Part shown: positions 1 through 8,185 of the stretch, in pieces
How positions within the stretch are numbered: the stretch's first letter is position 1
Layout: every line of letters begins with the position of its first letter
DNA from: Sinorhizobium shofinae
GTDB lineage: Bacteria; Pseudomonadota; Alphaproteobacteria; Rhizobiales; Rhizobiaceae
DNA: 64,000 nucleotides
NCBI GenBank assembly: GCA_001704765.1
Contig: MBFK01000126.1
Location: 124,001-188,000, forward strand
Reading direction: 5' to 3'
Notes under the pieces: model-generated
Told to the model about the DNA's origin: nothing
What the model saw: the letters and a program-made list of their open reading frames with translations, nothing else
Databases searched by the model: none
Program-made: the position numbers and the translations under genes

Positions 1-193
1 CTATCCGGCGGCAGCCATCCTCGCCGGCGGCAATGTCCGTGTCGGCCTGGAGGACAACCTCTATGTCGGCAAGGGTCAGCTCGCGACGAACGGCCAGTTG
101 GTCGAAAAGGCAGTCTCCGTCATCGAGGGCATGGGCGCCAAGATCATCGGGCCGGAAGAGGTGCGTGAGAAGCTGAGGCTGACGAAGCGGTAA
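1..193 (+). CDS. 3-dehydrocarnitine cleavage enzyme (BKACE/DUF849 family), C-terminal part
   Basis: Only the last 63 codons are present; the frame begins at base 2 and the TAA stop is at 191-193. The stretch GGNVRVGLEDN near the end is the conserved C-terminal signature of the beta-keto acid cleavage enzyme (BKACE) family, metal-dependent enzymes that react a beta-keto acid with acetyl-CoA. The next gene is a carnitine dehydrogenase fused to a thioesterase. The likely substrate is therefore 3-dehydrocarnitine, giving betainyl-CoA and acetoacetate. The family call comes from the sequence; the substrate is inferred from the neighbour. A palindromic repeat separates the two genes. Confidence 0.8.
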   Translation, partial: YPAAAILAGGNVRVGLEDNLYVGKGQLATNGQLVEKAVSVIEGMGAKIIGPEEVREKLRLTKR

Positions 194-194
194 C

Positions 195-404
195 AAGACC
201 CCTCCCAGCCCTCCTCACAAGGGGGAGGACTTAACGTGCGGCCCCGCCGAACTCCGAACGAAACGTCTGGTTTCGTGGAGATGTCCGCTTCAAGGCCAAC
301 CGGCGCGGAGGAGAGCCGCCGGAGAGGGACGTAGAGGATCCGGAGCCCCCCAACCCTCCCTCCTTGTGGGGAGGGTGGCCCGAAGGGCCGGGAGAGGTTC
401 CGAC
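195..404. repeat. RIME-like intergenic mosaic palindrome
   Basis: The gap between the BKACE and carnitine dehydrogenase genes is filled by a mosaic element. A left arm (195-230, CCCCTCC...CACAAGGGGGAGG) and a right arm (about 350-404, CCCTCCTTGTGGGGAGGG followed by GGCCCGAAGGGCC) are roughly complementary, around a core of about 120 bases. The same type recurs at 3230-3390, and shorter relatives lie at 17584-17720 and 43262-43303. It resembles the rhizobial intergenic mosaic elements. It may form mRNA hairpins between operon genes, but no specific function can be read from it. Confidence 0.6.
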
Positions 405-426
405 GCAACAGTTGGATGGAGAGGGA

Positions 427-1917
427 ATGAGCACCATCACCAAGGCCGCCTGTATCGGCGGCGGCGTCATCGGCGGGGCCTGGGCGGCGCGCTTCGCGCT
501 CGCCGGCATCGACGTCAACATCTTCGATCCACATCCGGAGGCCGAGCGCATCATTGGCGAGGTCATGGCCAATGCTGAGAAGGCCTATGCCATGCTGACC
601 ATGGCGCCGCTGCCGCCGCGCGGCAAACTCACCTTCTGCAAGAGCATCCAGGAAGCCGTTCAGGACGTCGACTGGATTCAGGAAAGCGTCCCGGAACGAC
701 TGCCGCTGAAGCGCGGCGTCATCACCGAGATCGACGCCTCCGCCCGCCCCGAGGCGCTGATCGGCTCCTCCACCTCCGGCCTGCTGCCGTCCGAGCTGCA
801 GGCCGAGATGAAGCATCCCGAACGTATGTTCGTGGCCCACCCCTATAATCCGGTTTATCTGCTGCCGCTGGTGGAGCTCGTCGGCGGCAAGAGGACCTCG
901 CCGGAGACGATCAAGCGCGCCGAGGAAGCCGTTGCCGAAATCGGCATGAAAGGCGTTGTCATTGCCAAGGAGATCGAGGCCTTTGTCGGCGACCGGCTGC
1001 TGGAGGCGCTCTGGCGTGAAGCGCTCTGGCTGATCCAGGACGATATCTGCGATACCCAGACGCTCGACGACGTCATGCGCTACTCCTTCGGCATGCGCTG
1101 GGCGCAGATGGGTCTCTTCGAGACCTATCGTATCGCCGGCGGCGAAGCCGGCATGCGCCACTTCCTAGCCCAGTTCGGCCCCTGCCTCAAATGGCCCTGG
1201 ACGAAGTTCACCGATGTCGTCGATCTCGACGATGCGCTCGTCGAAAAGATCGGCGCGCAATCGGACGCCCAGGCCGCCGGCCGCTCGATCCGTGAGCTCG
1301 AGCGCATCCGCGACGAAAACCTCGTCGGCATCATGCATGCGCTGAAAGCCAGCGACGGCGGCAAGGGTTGGGGTGCCGGCCAGTTGCTCGCCGACTTCGA
1401 GAAGCGGCTCTGGGCGAAGGGCGGCAACCAGTCGAGGACCTATGACGCTTCCGGGCCGCTGCGCCTCGTCGAGACCAAGGTCAATGCCGCCTGGGTCGAC
1501 TACAACGGCCACATGACCGAGCACCGCTATCTGCAGCTCTTCGGCGACACCTCCGATGCTCTGTTGCGGCTGATCGGCGTCGACTTCGCCTATGTCGAAG
1601 CGGGCCACAGCTACTACACGGTCGAGACGCATATCCGTCATCTCGGCGAGGCCAAACTCGGCCAGGAGCTCTATACGACACTGCAAATTCTCGCCTCCGA
1701 CGAGAAGAGGATACACTTCTTCACGAGGATCCATGACGCTGCCTCTGGTGATGTTATCGCGACCGCCGAGCAAATGATGCTGCATGTCGATGCGAAGGCC
1801 GGCAAGTCGGTGGCGGCGCCGGCCGAGGTGTTGGAGAAGCTGAAGCCAATCGCGGCAGGCCACGCGACGCTTGCAGCACCGGAAGGCGCCGGGCGGCACG
1901 TCGGGCAGAAACGCTGA
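427..1917 (+). CDS. lcdH: L-carnitine dehydrogenase fused to betainyl-CoA thioesterase
   Basis: 496 residues in two domains. Residues 1-320 are a 3-hydroxyacyl-CoA-dehydrogenase-type NAD enzyme, with a Rossmann GGGVIGG at 11-17 and the HPYNP catalytic histidine at 138; they should oxidise L-carnitine to 3-dehydrocarnitine. From about residue 345 a hot-dog 4HBT-type thioesterase begins (WVDYNGHM, Asp358), which should hydrolyse betainyl-CoA to glycine betaine. Rhizobial carnitine dehydrogenases fused to this thioesterase are known. The ATG at 427 is chosen because GAGGGA lies directly upstream, although the frame is open further 5'. The two domains catalyse the steps before and after the BKACE reaction encoded just upstream. 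The protein is cytosolic and the assignment strong. Confidence 0.9.
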   Translation: MSTITKAACIGGGVIGGAWAARFALAGIDVNIFDPHPEAERIIGEVMANAEKAYAMLTMAPLPPRGKLTFCKSIQEAVQDVDWIQESVPERLPLKRGVITEIDASARPEALIGSSTSGLLPSELQAEMKHPERMFVAHPYNPVYLLPLVELVGGKRTSPETIKRAEEAVAEIGMKGVVIAKEIEAFVGDRLLEALWREALWLIQDDICDTQTLDDVMRYSFGMRWAQMGLFETYRIAGGEAGMRHFLAQFGPCLKWPWTKFTDVVDLDDALVEKIGAQSDAQAAGRSIRELERIRDENLVGIMHALKASDGGKGWGAGQLLADFEKRLWAKGGNQSRTYDASGPLRLVETKVNAAWVDYNGHMTEHRYLQLFGDTSDALLRLIGVDFAYVEAGHSYYTVETHIRHLGEAKLGQELYTTLQILASDEKRIHFFTRIHDAASGDVIATAEQMMLHVDAKAGKSVAAPAEVLEKLKPIAAGHATLAAPEGAGRHVGQKR

Positions 1918-1981
1918 GGTGACAAGCGTCCTGCTGCCAACGGCGGGGGGTCAGGGTGGGGGCAAATCGCCAGCATGCAGC

Positions 1982-2003
1982 GGGCCGATGGGGAGATCGG
2001 CCC
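1982..2003. other. Intercistronic hairpin
   Basis: An 8-bp perfect stem (GGGCCGAT/ATCGGCCC, 6-base loop) lies 33 bases before the acyl-CoA dehydrogenase start. No T-run follows, so a terminator is unlikely. It may be a processing or stability hairpin or a fragment of a mosaic repeat. Confidence 0.3.
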
Positions 2004-2035
2004 AAGGCAGGCGGAAAAAATAGCGAGGGAGAACA

Positions 2036-3196
2036 ATGAATTTCGCACTGACCGAAGAACAGCAGATGATCGTCGATACGGTCCGTGGCTTCGTCGAGAC
2101 CGAGATCTATCCGCATGAGGACGAGGTTGAGCGCACCGGCATCGTGCCGCGGGAGCTCGGTCAGGAAATCGCCCGCAAGTGCAAGGAGCTCGGCTTCTTC
2201 GCCTGCAACTTTCCCGAGGAGGTCGGTGGCGCCGGGCTCGATCATCTCACCTTCACGCTCGTCGAGCGCGAGCTCGGCCGCGGCTCGATGGGCTTGACCG
2301 TCTTCTTCGGCCGCCCCTCCGGCATCCTGATGGCCTGCAATGAAGACCAGCGCGAGCGCTATCTGCTGCCCGCGGTCCGCGGCGACAAGTTCGACGCGCT
2401 CGCCATGACCGAGCCGGACGCCGGGTCGGACGTCCGTGGCATGAAATGTTTCGCGCGGCAGGACGGCGATGATTGGATCGTCAACGGCACGAAACATTTC
2501 ATCAGCCACGCCGATATCGCCGATTTCGTCATCGTCTTCATCGCCACCGGCGAGGAGCAGACGCCGCGCGGGCCGAAGAAGAAAATCACCTGTTTCCTCG
2601 TCGATCGCGGCACGCCGGGCTTCGAAATCCGCGACGGCTACAACTCCGTTTCGCATCGCGGCTACAAGAACTGCATCCTAACCTTCGATGATTGCCGGTT
2701 GCCCTCATCGCAGATCCTCGGCGAGGTGCACAAGGGCTTCGACATCGCCAATGATTGGCTCTATGCGACGCGGCTGACGGTTGCCGCCACATCGGTCGGA
2801 AGGGCGCGCCGCGCCTTCGACTACGCGCTCTCCCATGCGGCCGAGCGCAAGCAGTTCGGCAAGCCGATCGGCGCCAACCAGGGCGTCTCCTTCAAGCTTG
2901 CCGACATGATCACCGAGATCGATGCAGCCGACCTCCTGACGCTGTCTGCCGCCTGGCGGCTCGACCAGGGCCTGCCATCGAACCGCGAGATCGCCTCGGC
3001 CAAGGTCTTTGCCACCGAAATGCTTGCCCGCGTCACCGACGAGGCGATTCAGATCTATGGCGGGATGGGACTGATGGACGACCTGCCGCTCGCCCGCTTC
3101 TGGCGCGACGCCCGCGTCGAGCGTATCTGGGACGGCACCTCGGAGATCCAGCGGCACATCATCAGCCGCGATCTGCTCAGGCCGCTGGGAGCTTGA
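2036..3196 (+). CDS. acyl-CoA dehydrogenase, probably gamma-butyrobetainyl-CoA dehydrogenase
   Basis: 386 residues, normal length for a soluble FAD acyl-CoA dehydrogenase. Visible landmarks are the N-terminal helical domain, the AMTEPDAGSD FAD/substrate signature near residue 120, and the C-terminal helical domain with IQIYGGMG and WDGTSEIQR. The context of carnitine dehydrogenase, an NDP-forming acyl-CoA ligase and a CaiD-like crotonase suggests oxidation of gamma-butyrobetainyl-CoA to crotonobetainyl-CoA. Oddity: the position of the usual catalytic glutamate in the YEGT motif is aspartate (Asp366, codon GAC). Electrons would pass to electron-transfer flavoprotein, which is not encoded here. 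An alternative is a dehydrogenase for another short-chain acyl-CoA. Confidence 0.85.
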   Translation: MNFALTEEQQMIVDTVRGFVETEIYPHEDEVERTGIVPRELGQEIARKCKELGFFACNFPEEVGGAGLDHLTFTLVERELGRGSMGLTVFFGRPSGILMACNEDQRERYLLPAVRGDKFDALAMTEPDAGSDVRGMKCFARQDGDDWIVNGTKHFISHADIADFVIVFIATGEEQTPRGPKKKITCFLVDRGTPGFEIRDGYNSVSHRGYKNCILTFDDCRLPSSQILGEVHKGFDIANDWLYATRLTVAATSVGRARRAFDYALSHAAERKQFGKPIGANQGVSFKLADMITEIDAADLLTLSAAWRLDQGLPSNREIASAKVFATEMLARVTDEAIQIYGGMGLMDDLPLARFWRDARVERIWDGTSEIQRHIISRDLLRPLGA

Positions 3197-3229
3197 GCGG
3201 TGGCAGTCTTGATCGGCATACGTCCTCAG

Positions 3230-3390
3230 AAGACCCCTCCCCAACCCTTCCCCACAAGGGGGAGAGGCTCCCCTGCCGCACCCCCGGCACCCCGCCGAAG
3301 CCGGAATCGCCCGCAGGAAGGTCGGGTCGGGTTAAACGCTGCCGCCCGTAAGCCCCTCCCCCTTGTGGGAAGCGGTTGGGGAGGGGTCTT
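3230..3390. repeat. RIME-like mosaic element with long inverted arms
   Basis: The left arm (3230-3270) and right arm (about 3350-3390) are about 40 bases each. They are near-perfect reverse complements (AGACCCCTCCCCAACC and GGTTGGGGAGGGGTCT at the outer ends) around a core of about 80 bases. It is the same family as the element at 195-404. It fills the gap between the acyl-CoA dehydrogenase and ligase genes and ends about 20 bases before the ligase start, so it could fold in the operon transcript. Confidence 0.65.
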
Positions 3391-3411
3391 TTCCTACCAG
3401 GGAAAGGAACA

Positions 3412-5475
3412 ATGACCTCCTCTCCCCGCTCCCTCGACCGGCTGATCCGTCCGCGCTCCATCGCCGTCTTCGGCGGCAAGGAGGCGCGGCGGGTCATCGA
3501 ACAATGCGACAAAATGGGCTTTGCCGGCAGGATCTGGCCGGTCCATCCTCGCGAGGAGGAAATCCTCGGCCGCCGTTGCTATCGCTCGGTCGCCGACCTG
3601 CCGGAGGCGCCGGATGCCTCCTTCGTCGGCGTCAACCGCGCACTGACCATCGAGATCATCGGCGATCTCGCGGCGCGCGGCGCCGGCGGCGCCGTCTGCT
3701 ATGCCTCCGGTTTCCGCGAGGCGGCGAATGAGCTTGCCGACGGCAACGACCTGCACGAGGCGCTGGTCGCCGCTGCCGGTGACATGCCGATCGTCGGCCC
3801 CAATTGCTACGGCTTCATCAATATGCTCGATGGCGCCCTGCTCTGGCCGGACCAGCACGGTATGCTTCGGGTCGAGCGCGGCGTGGCGATCCTCACCCAA
3901 TCCTCGAACATCGCCTGCAACATCTCCATGCAGAAACGCGGGCTACCACTGGCCTATGTGATGACCGCCGGCAACCAGGCGCAGACCGGCCTCTCCGACA
4001 TCGCCTGCGCCGTGCTCGAGGACCCGCGCGTCACCGCTGTCGGGCTCCATATCGAAGGCTTCGACAGCATCGAGGCGCTGGAACGGCTGGCAACCTGCGC
4101 CCGCGAATTGCGAAAGCCGGTCGTGACACTCAAGGTTGGCAAGTCGGAGGCCGCGCAGCTGGCGACGGTTTCCCACACGGCTTCGCTCGCCGGCAATGAC
4201 CGCGTCTCTTCGGCCCTGCTCGCCCGGCTCGGCATCGGCCGCGTCGACACGCTGCCGGAGCTTCTCGAAACACTGAAGCTCTTGCATCTTAAAGGCCCCC
4301 TCCCCAACGCTGACATTTCTTCGATGAGCTGTTCGGGCGGCGAAGCCTCGCTGATGGCGGATGCCGGCGTCCGGCGCAACGTCAACTTCCGAGCGCTCAA
4401 AGACAAGCAGCGCCAGCCGCTCCGCGAAAGCCTCGGCGACATGGTGACGATCGCCAATCCGCTCGACTACCACACCTTCGTCTGGGGCAATCGCGAAAAG
4501 CAGACCGCCGCGTTCACCGCCATGATGCGGGGCGACTATGCGCTGAACCTGATTGTGCTCGACTTCCCTCGCCTCGACCGCTGCAATGCCGACGATTGGG
4601 TGACGACCTGCGATGCGGTTATCGACTCGGCGAATGCGACGGGCGCCGTCGCCGGCATCGTCGCAAGCCTCGGCGAGAACATGCCGGAAGAAACCGCTCT
4701 CTCCTTGATGGCGGCAGGCGTCGTGTCCTTCTTCGGGATCGACGAGGCACTCGCCGCGGCCGAAACGGCCGCCGCAATCGGCGCCGCCTGGGGAACTCCG
4801 GCCCCGCCGCCCCTCATCAAAGCGGCAGCAGCCGGCGGCGATGCCACGACATTGACGGAGGCTGAAGCAAAGGCGGAACTCTCCCGGGCCGGCGTGGCTG
4901 TCCCGAAAGGTAAGACCGCCGGAACGCCGAAGGAGGCTGCGGAGGTCGCCGAGACCCTCGGATTCCCCGTCGCGCTCAAGGGCCAGGGCGTTGCCCACAA
5001 GACCGAAGCCGGTGCCGTCAGGCTCAATCTGACAAACCGGGAAGAAGTACGCGCCGCCGCAGAAGCAATGGCGTCGGCTGCCTCCGGCTATCTCGTGGAG
5101 GGAATGATCGCCAAGCCGGTCGCCGAGCTGATCATCGGGGCAATGCGCGATCCGGTGGCGGGCCCGGTGCTGACCATCGGCGCCGGCGGCATTCTCGTGG
5201 AATTGCTCGACGATTCCGCAATCCTGACGCTACCTGCCACCGAAGCGATGATCGAAGCGGCGATTGACGGCCTGAAGATCAGGAAACTGCTCGACGGCTA
5301 CCGTGGTGGGCCGAAGGGCGATGTCGCGGCGCTGACAAAGGTTGTCGCTGCCGTGGCATCCTATGTCGTTGCAAACGCTTCCAAACTCGAAGAACTCGAT
5401 ATCAATCCTATAATGGTGTTGTCGGATGGCCATGGAGCCGTCGCCGCCGATGCCTTGATCCGCCGGAGGAAATGA
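3412..5475 (+). CDS. NDP-forming acyl-CoA ligase (acetate-CoA ligase family)
   Basis: 687 residues combining both halves of an ADP-forming acyl-CoA synthetase. There is an N-terminal CoA-binding Rossmann domain (about 1-135), succinyl-CoA-ligase-like domains with the phosphorylatable histidine in SHTASLAG (His255), and a C-terminal ATP-grasp part (about 475-687) with FPVALKGQGVAHKT and the DINPIMV end signature. The start at 3412 follows GGGAAAGGA; the open frame upstream lies in a repeat. The gene overlaps the following CaiD-like gene by four bases. Its probable job is activation of gamma-butyrobetaine, crotonobetaine or carnitine to the CoA ester, in place of the AMP-forming CaiC or transferase CaiB. 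Substrate is inferred. Confidence 0.85.
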   Translation: MTSSPRSLDRLIRPRSIAVFGGKEARRVIEQCDKMGFAGRIWPVHPREEEILGRRCYRSVADLPEAPDASFVGVNRALTIEIIGDLAARGAGGAVCYASGFREAANELADGNDLHEALVAAAGDMPIVGPNCYGFINMLDGALLWPDQHGMLRVERGVAILTQSSNIACNISMQKRGLPLAYVMTAGNQAQTGLSDIACAVLEDPRVTAVGLHIEGFDSIEALERLATCARELRKPVVTLKVGKSEAAQLATVSHTASLAGNDRVSSALLARLGIGRVDTLPELLETLKLLHLKGPLPNADISSMSCSGGEASLMADAGVRRNVNFRALKDKQRQPLRESLGDMVTIANPLDYHTFVWGNREKQTAAFTAMMRGDYALNLIVLDFPRLDRCNADDWVTTCDAVIDSANATGAVAGIVASLGENMPEETALSLMAAGVVSFFGIDEALAAAETAAAIGAAWGTPAPPPLIKAAAAGGDATTLTEAEAKAELSRAGVAVPKGKTAGTPKEAAEVAETLGFPVALKGQGVAHKTEAGAVRLNLTNREEVRAAAEAMASAASGYLVEGMIAKPVAELIIGAMRDPVAGPVLTIGAGGILVELLDDSAILTLPATEAMIEAAIDGLKIRKLLDGYRGGPKGDVAALTKVVAAVASYVVANASKLEELDINPIMVLSDGHGAVAADALIRRRK

Positions 5476-6263
5476 CGCCTATGACCGGACCGATCCTCAC
5501 CCGCCGCGAAGGTGGTATTCTCGAAGTCACGATCGACCGGCCGAAGGCGAACGCCATTGACCTGAAGACAAGCAGGGTCATGGGCGAAATCTTCCGCGAC
5601 TTCCGTGACGATCCGGCGCTCCGGGTCGCGATCATTACCGGCGCCGGTGAAAAATTCTTCTGTCCCGGTTGGGACCTGAAAGCTGCGGCGGAGGGTGATC
5701 CTGTCGATGGCGACTATGGTGTCGGCGGTTTCGGGGGCATGCAGGAACTGCGCGACCTCAACAAGCCGATCATCGCCGCGGTCAACGGCATCTGCTGCGG
5801 CGGCGGGCTGGAGATCGCACTTTCGACCGATCTCATCCTTGCCGCCGAACACGCGACCTTCGCGCTCCCTGAAATCCGTTCGGGCACGGTCGCCGACGCC
5901 GCCTCGATCAAGCTGCCGAAGCGCATCCCCTACCACATTGCCATGGACATGCTTCTGACCGGGCGTTGGCTCGAGGCCGCGGAGGCGCATCGCTGGGGCT
6001 TCGTCAACCAAATCCTGCCCGCGGGGCGGCTGATGGAGCGCGCCTGGGAACTCGCGCGCCTCCTCGAGAGCGGGCCGCCGCTCGTCTATGCCGCAATCAA
6101 GGAGGTCGTCCGCGAAGCCGAGGGCCGCGACTTCCAAACGACCATGAACAAGATCACCCGGCGCCAGTTCAGGACGGTTGACGTGCTTTATTCGAGCGAG
6201 GACCAAGTGGAGGGAGCGCGAGCCTTCTCCGAGAAGCGCGATCCGGTCTGGAAGGGGCGATGA
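5472..6263 (+). CDS. caiD: carnitinyl-CoA dehydratase-like crotonase
   Basis: 263 residues, crotonase fold. The oxyanion-hole and active-site segments are visible: FFCPGWDLKAAAEGD near 60, NGICCGGGLEIAL near 107 and FALPEIRSGT near 130 with both catalytic glutamates. These segments and the terminal AFSEKRDPVWKGR closely resemble E. coli CaiD, which interconverts crotonobetainyl-CoA and carnitinyl-CoA. The ATG overlaps the ligase stop (ATGA), so translation is probably coupled; an alternative ATG lies at 5481. With the preceding genes it would complete gamma-butyrobetaine to carnitinyl-CoA conversion, and the carnitine then feeds the dehydrogenase-thioesterase fusion. Confidence 0.85.
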   Translation: MTPMTGPILTRREGGILEVTIDRPKANAIDLKTSRVMGEIFRDFRDDPALRVAIITGAGEKFFCPGWDLKAAAEGDPVDGDYGVGGFGGMQELRDLNKPIIAAVNGICCGGGLEIALSTDLILAAEHATFALPEIRSGTVADAASIKLPKRIPYHIAMDMLLTGRWLEAAEAHRWGFVNQILPAGRLMERAWELARLLESGPPLVYAAIKEVVREAEGRDFQTTMNKITRRQFRTVDVLYSSEDQVEGARAFSEKRDPVWKGR

Positions 6264-6593
6264 GACAGGGCGGCTGCGATTGGCCGCAAGAATGGGTTTG
6301 AGGCCGGTATGCCACCGGCATGTCACTGTGGTGCGCCGCGAGGCTCGGCGTGCCAGGAGAAATGCAATCCATAACGTCTGCTTATGGAAAGAAATGATTA
6401 TTTAGGACGTTACAAGCTTCTTCCGAGCGGATAGCCTTATGGTTGAAGCCTATAGCGCCCCCTGAGACAGGAGGAGGACGAAAGAAAAAACATCCAAGCG
6501 GTACAAGTGCCTTGGGCCATCCCAAGATGGCGATACGCAGTCTCTACCAATCACAATGAACGGCGAATGCCGGCTAACGAAGGGAACAGGGGA
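6264..6593. promoter_or_regulatory. Intergenic region with LysR-type dyad (6368-6388), probable transporter promoter
   Basis: This 330-base gap has no supported gene. It contains a perfect inverted repeat, TCCATAA-N7-TTATGGA, at 6368-6388. Its core ATAA-N7-TTAT fits the T-N11-A dyad (T6372, A6384) of LysR-type operators. AT-rich sequence follows (about 6390-6410), as expected for a promoter, and GAACAGGGG at the end serves the binding-protein start. It probably marks the start of a separate transport operon. The regulator is unknown; no gene for it adjoins. Confidence 0.45.
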
Positions 6594-8183
6594 ATGAGCG
6601 ATTACAAGGATTATCTGACACGACAGGTCATGCTGGGCAAAATGAACCGCCGCGAGTTTCTCGGGCGCGCGGCCGCCCTCGGCATCGCCGCATCGACGGC
6701 AAACACGCTGTTTGCGACCAGCGCAGCAGCGCAGGAGCCGAAGCGCGGCGGGCACCTGAAACTCGGCCTCGAAGGCGCAGCCGCAACCGATTCAAAAGAC
6801 CCGGCAAAAGCCCTCTCGCAGTTCTTGTTCGTCGTCGGCCGCAACTGGGGCGATACACTTGTCGAGAGCCATCCGACGACCGGTGCGGCGGTGCCGGCTC
6901 TTGCCGAATCTTGGGAACCTTCTGCTGACGCAGCGACCTGGACCTTTACGATCCGCAAGGGCGTCAAGTTCCATGACGGCAAGGAGCTGACAGTCGACGA
7001 CGTCATCAAGACCCTGCAACGCCACACCGACGACAAGTCGGAATCGGGCGCTCTCGGCGTGATGAAGTCGATCAAGGAAATCAAGGCGGACGGCGGCAAG
7101 CTCGTTGTGACGCTGACTGAAGGCAATGCCGACCTGCCGCTGCTCTTGACCGACTATCACCTCATCATCCAGCCAAATGGCGGCTTCGACAATCCCGATG
7201 CGATGATCGGCACCGGCCCCTACAAGGTCGCAAGCTTCGAACCTGGCGTGCGCGCCACCTTCGAAAGGAACCAGGACGACTGGCGCACGGATCGAGGCTA
7301 TGTGGACACGGTCGAACTGATCGCCATGAACGACGCGACGGCGCGCATCGCCGCGCTTTCGTCCGGTCAGGTGCACTTTATCAACCGCATCGATCCGAAG
7401 ACCGTCAGCCTGCTGAAGCGGGCGCCGACCGTCGAAATCCTGAACACGTCCGGTCGCGGCCACTATGTCTTCATCATGCATTGCAACACCGCGCCGTTCG
7501 ACAATAACGACCTGCGGATGGCGCTGAAGCTGGCGATGGATCGCGAGACCATGGTCCAGCGCATCCTCGGCGGCTACGGCAAGGTCGGCAACGACTTCCC
7601 GATCAACGAAACATACGCCCTCTTCCCGGAAGGCATCGAGCAGCGCGTCTACGATCCGGACAAGGCTGCGTTCCATTACAAGAAGTCCGGCCACAGCGGT
7701 TCGGTTCTGCTGCGCACCTCCGATGTTGCCTTCCCGGGCGCGGTGGATGCGGCCGTTCTTTATCAGGAGAGCGCCAAGAAGGCCGGCATCGAGATCGAGG
7801 TCAAGCGCGAGCCGGGCGACGGCTACTGGACCAACGTCTGGAACGTCCAACCGTTCTCGACCTCCTACTGGGGCGGACGCCCGACCCAGGACCAGATGTA
7901 TTCGACCGCTTATCTCTCGAACGCCGACTGGAACGACACCCGCTTCCAGCGTGCCGACTTCGACAAGATCCTGCTCGAGGCCCGCTCCGAACTCGACGAG
8001 GCCAAGCGCAAGGAAATGTACCGCACCATGGCGATGATGGTGCGCGACGAAGGCGGCCTGATCCTGCCGATGTTCAATGACTTCGTGAACGCATCCACCA
8101 AGCAGGTTAAGGGCTATGTCCACGACATCGGCAACGACATGTCGAACGGCTATGTCGCAACCCGGGTGTGGTTGGACGCCTGA
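6594..8183 (+). CDS. ABC transporter substrate-binding protein (peptide/opine/nickel class, SBP_bac_5)
   Basis: 529 residues. The N-terminus carries a twin-arginine motif (NRREFLGRAAAL, Arg19-Arg20), a hydrophobic stretch and a likely cleavage site after SAAA near residue 46, so it is probably a Tat-exported periplasmic protein. The body has cluster-C binding-protein features: ALAESWEPSADAATWTFTIRKGVKFHDGKE near residue 100 and IGTGPYKV near 203. The ATG at 6594 follows AACAGGGGA. It heads a five-gene run with two permeases, a double ATPase and a hydrolase. The ligand cannot be told; nearby carnitine genes and the hydrolase hint at a small quaternary-amine conjugate or peptide. Confidence 0.85.
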   Translation: MSDYKDYLTRQVMLGKMNRREFLGRAAALGIAASTANTLFATSAAAQEPKRGGHLKLGLEGAAATDSKDPAKALSQFLFVVGRNWGDTLVESHPTTGAAVPALAESWEPSADAATWTFTIRKGVKFHDGKELTVDDVIKTLQRHTDDKSESGALGVMKSIKEIKADGGKLVVTLTEGNADLPLLLTDYHLIIQPNGGFDNPDAMIGTGPYKVASFEPGVRATFERNQDDWRTDRGYVDTVELIAMNDATARIAALSSGQVHFINRIDPKTVSLLKRAPTVEILNTSGRGHYVFIMHCNTAPFDNNDLRMALKLAMDRETMVQRILGGYGKVGNDFPINETYALFPEGIEQRVYDPDKAAFHYKKSGHSGSVLLRTSDVAFPGAVDAAVLYQESAKKAGIEIEVKREPGDGYWTNVWNVQPFSTSYWGGRPTQDQMYSTAYLSNADWNDTRFQRADFDKILLEARSELDEAKRKEMYRTMAMMVRDEGGLILPMFNDFVNASTKQVKGYVHDIGNDMSNGYVATRVWLDA

Positions 8184-8185
8184 CG

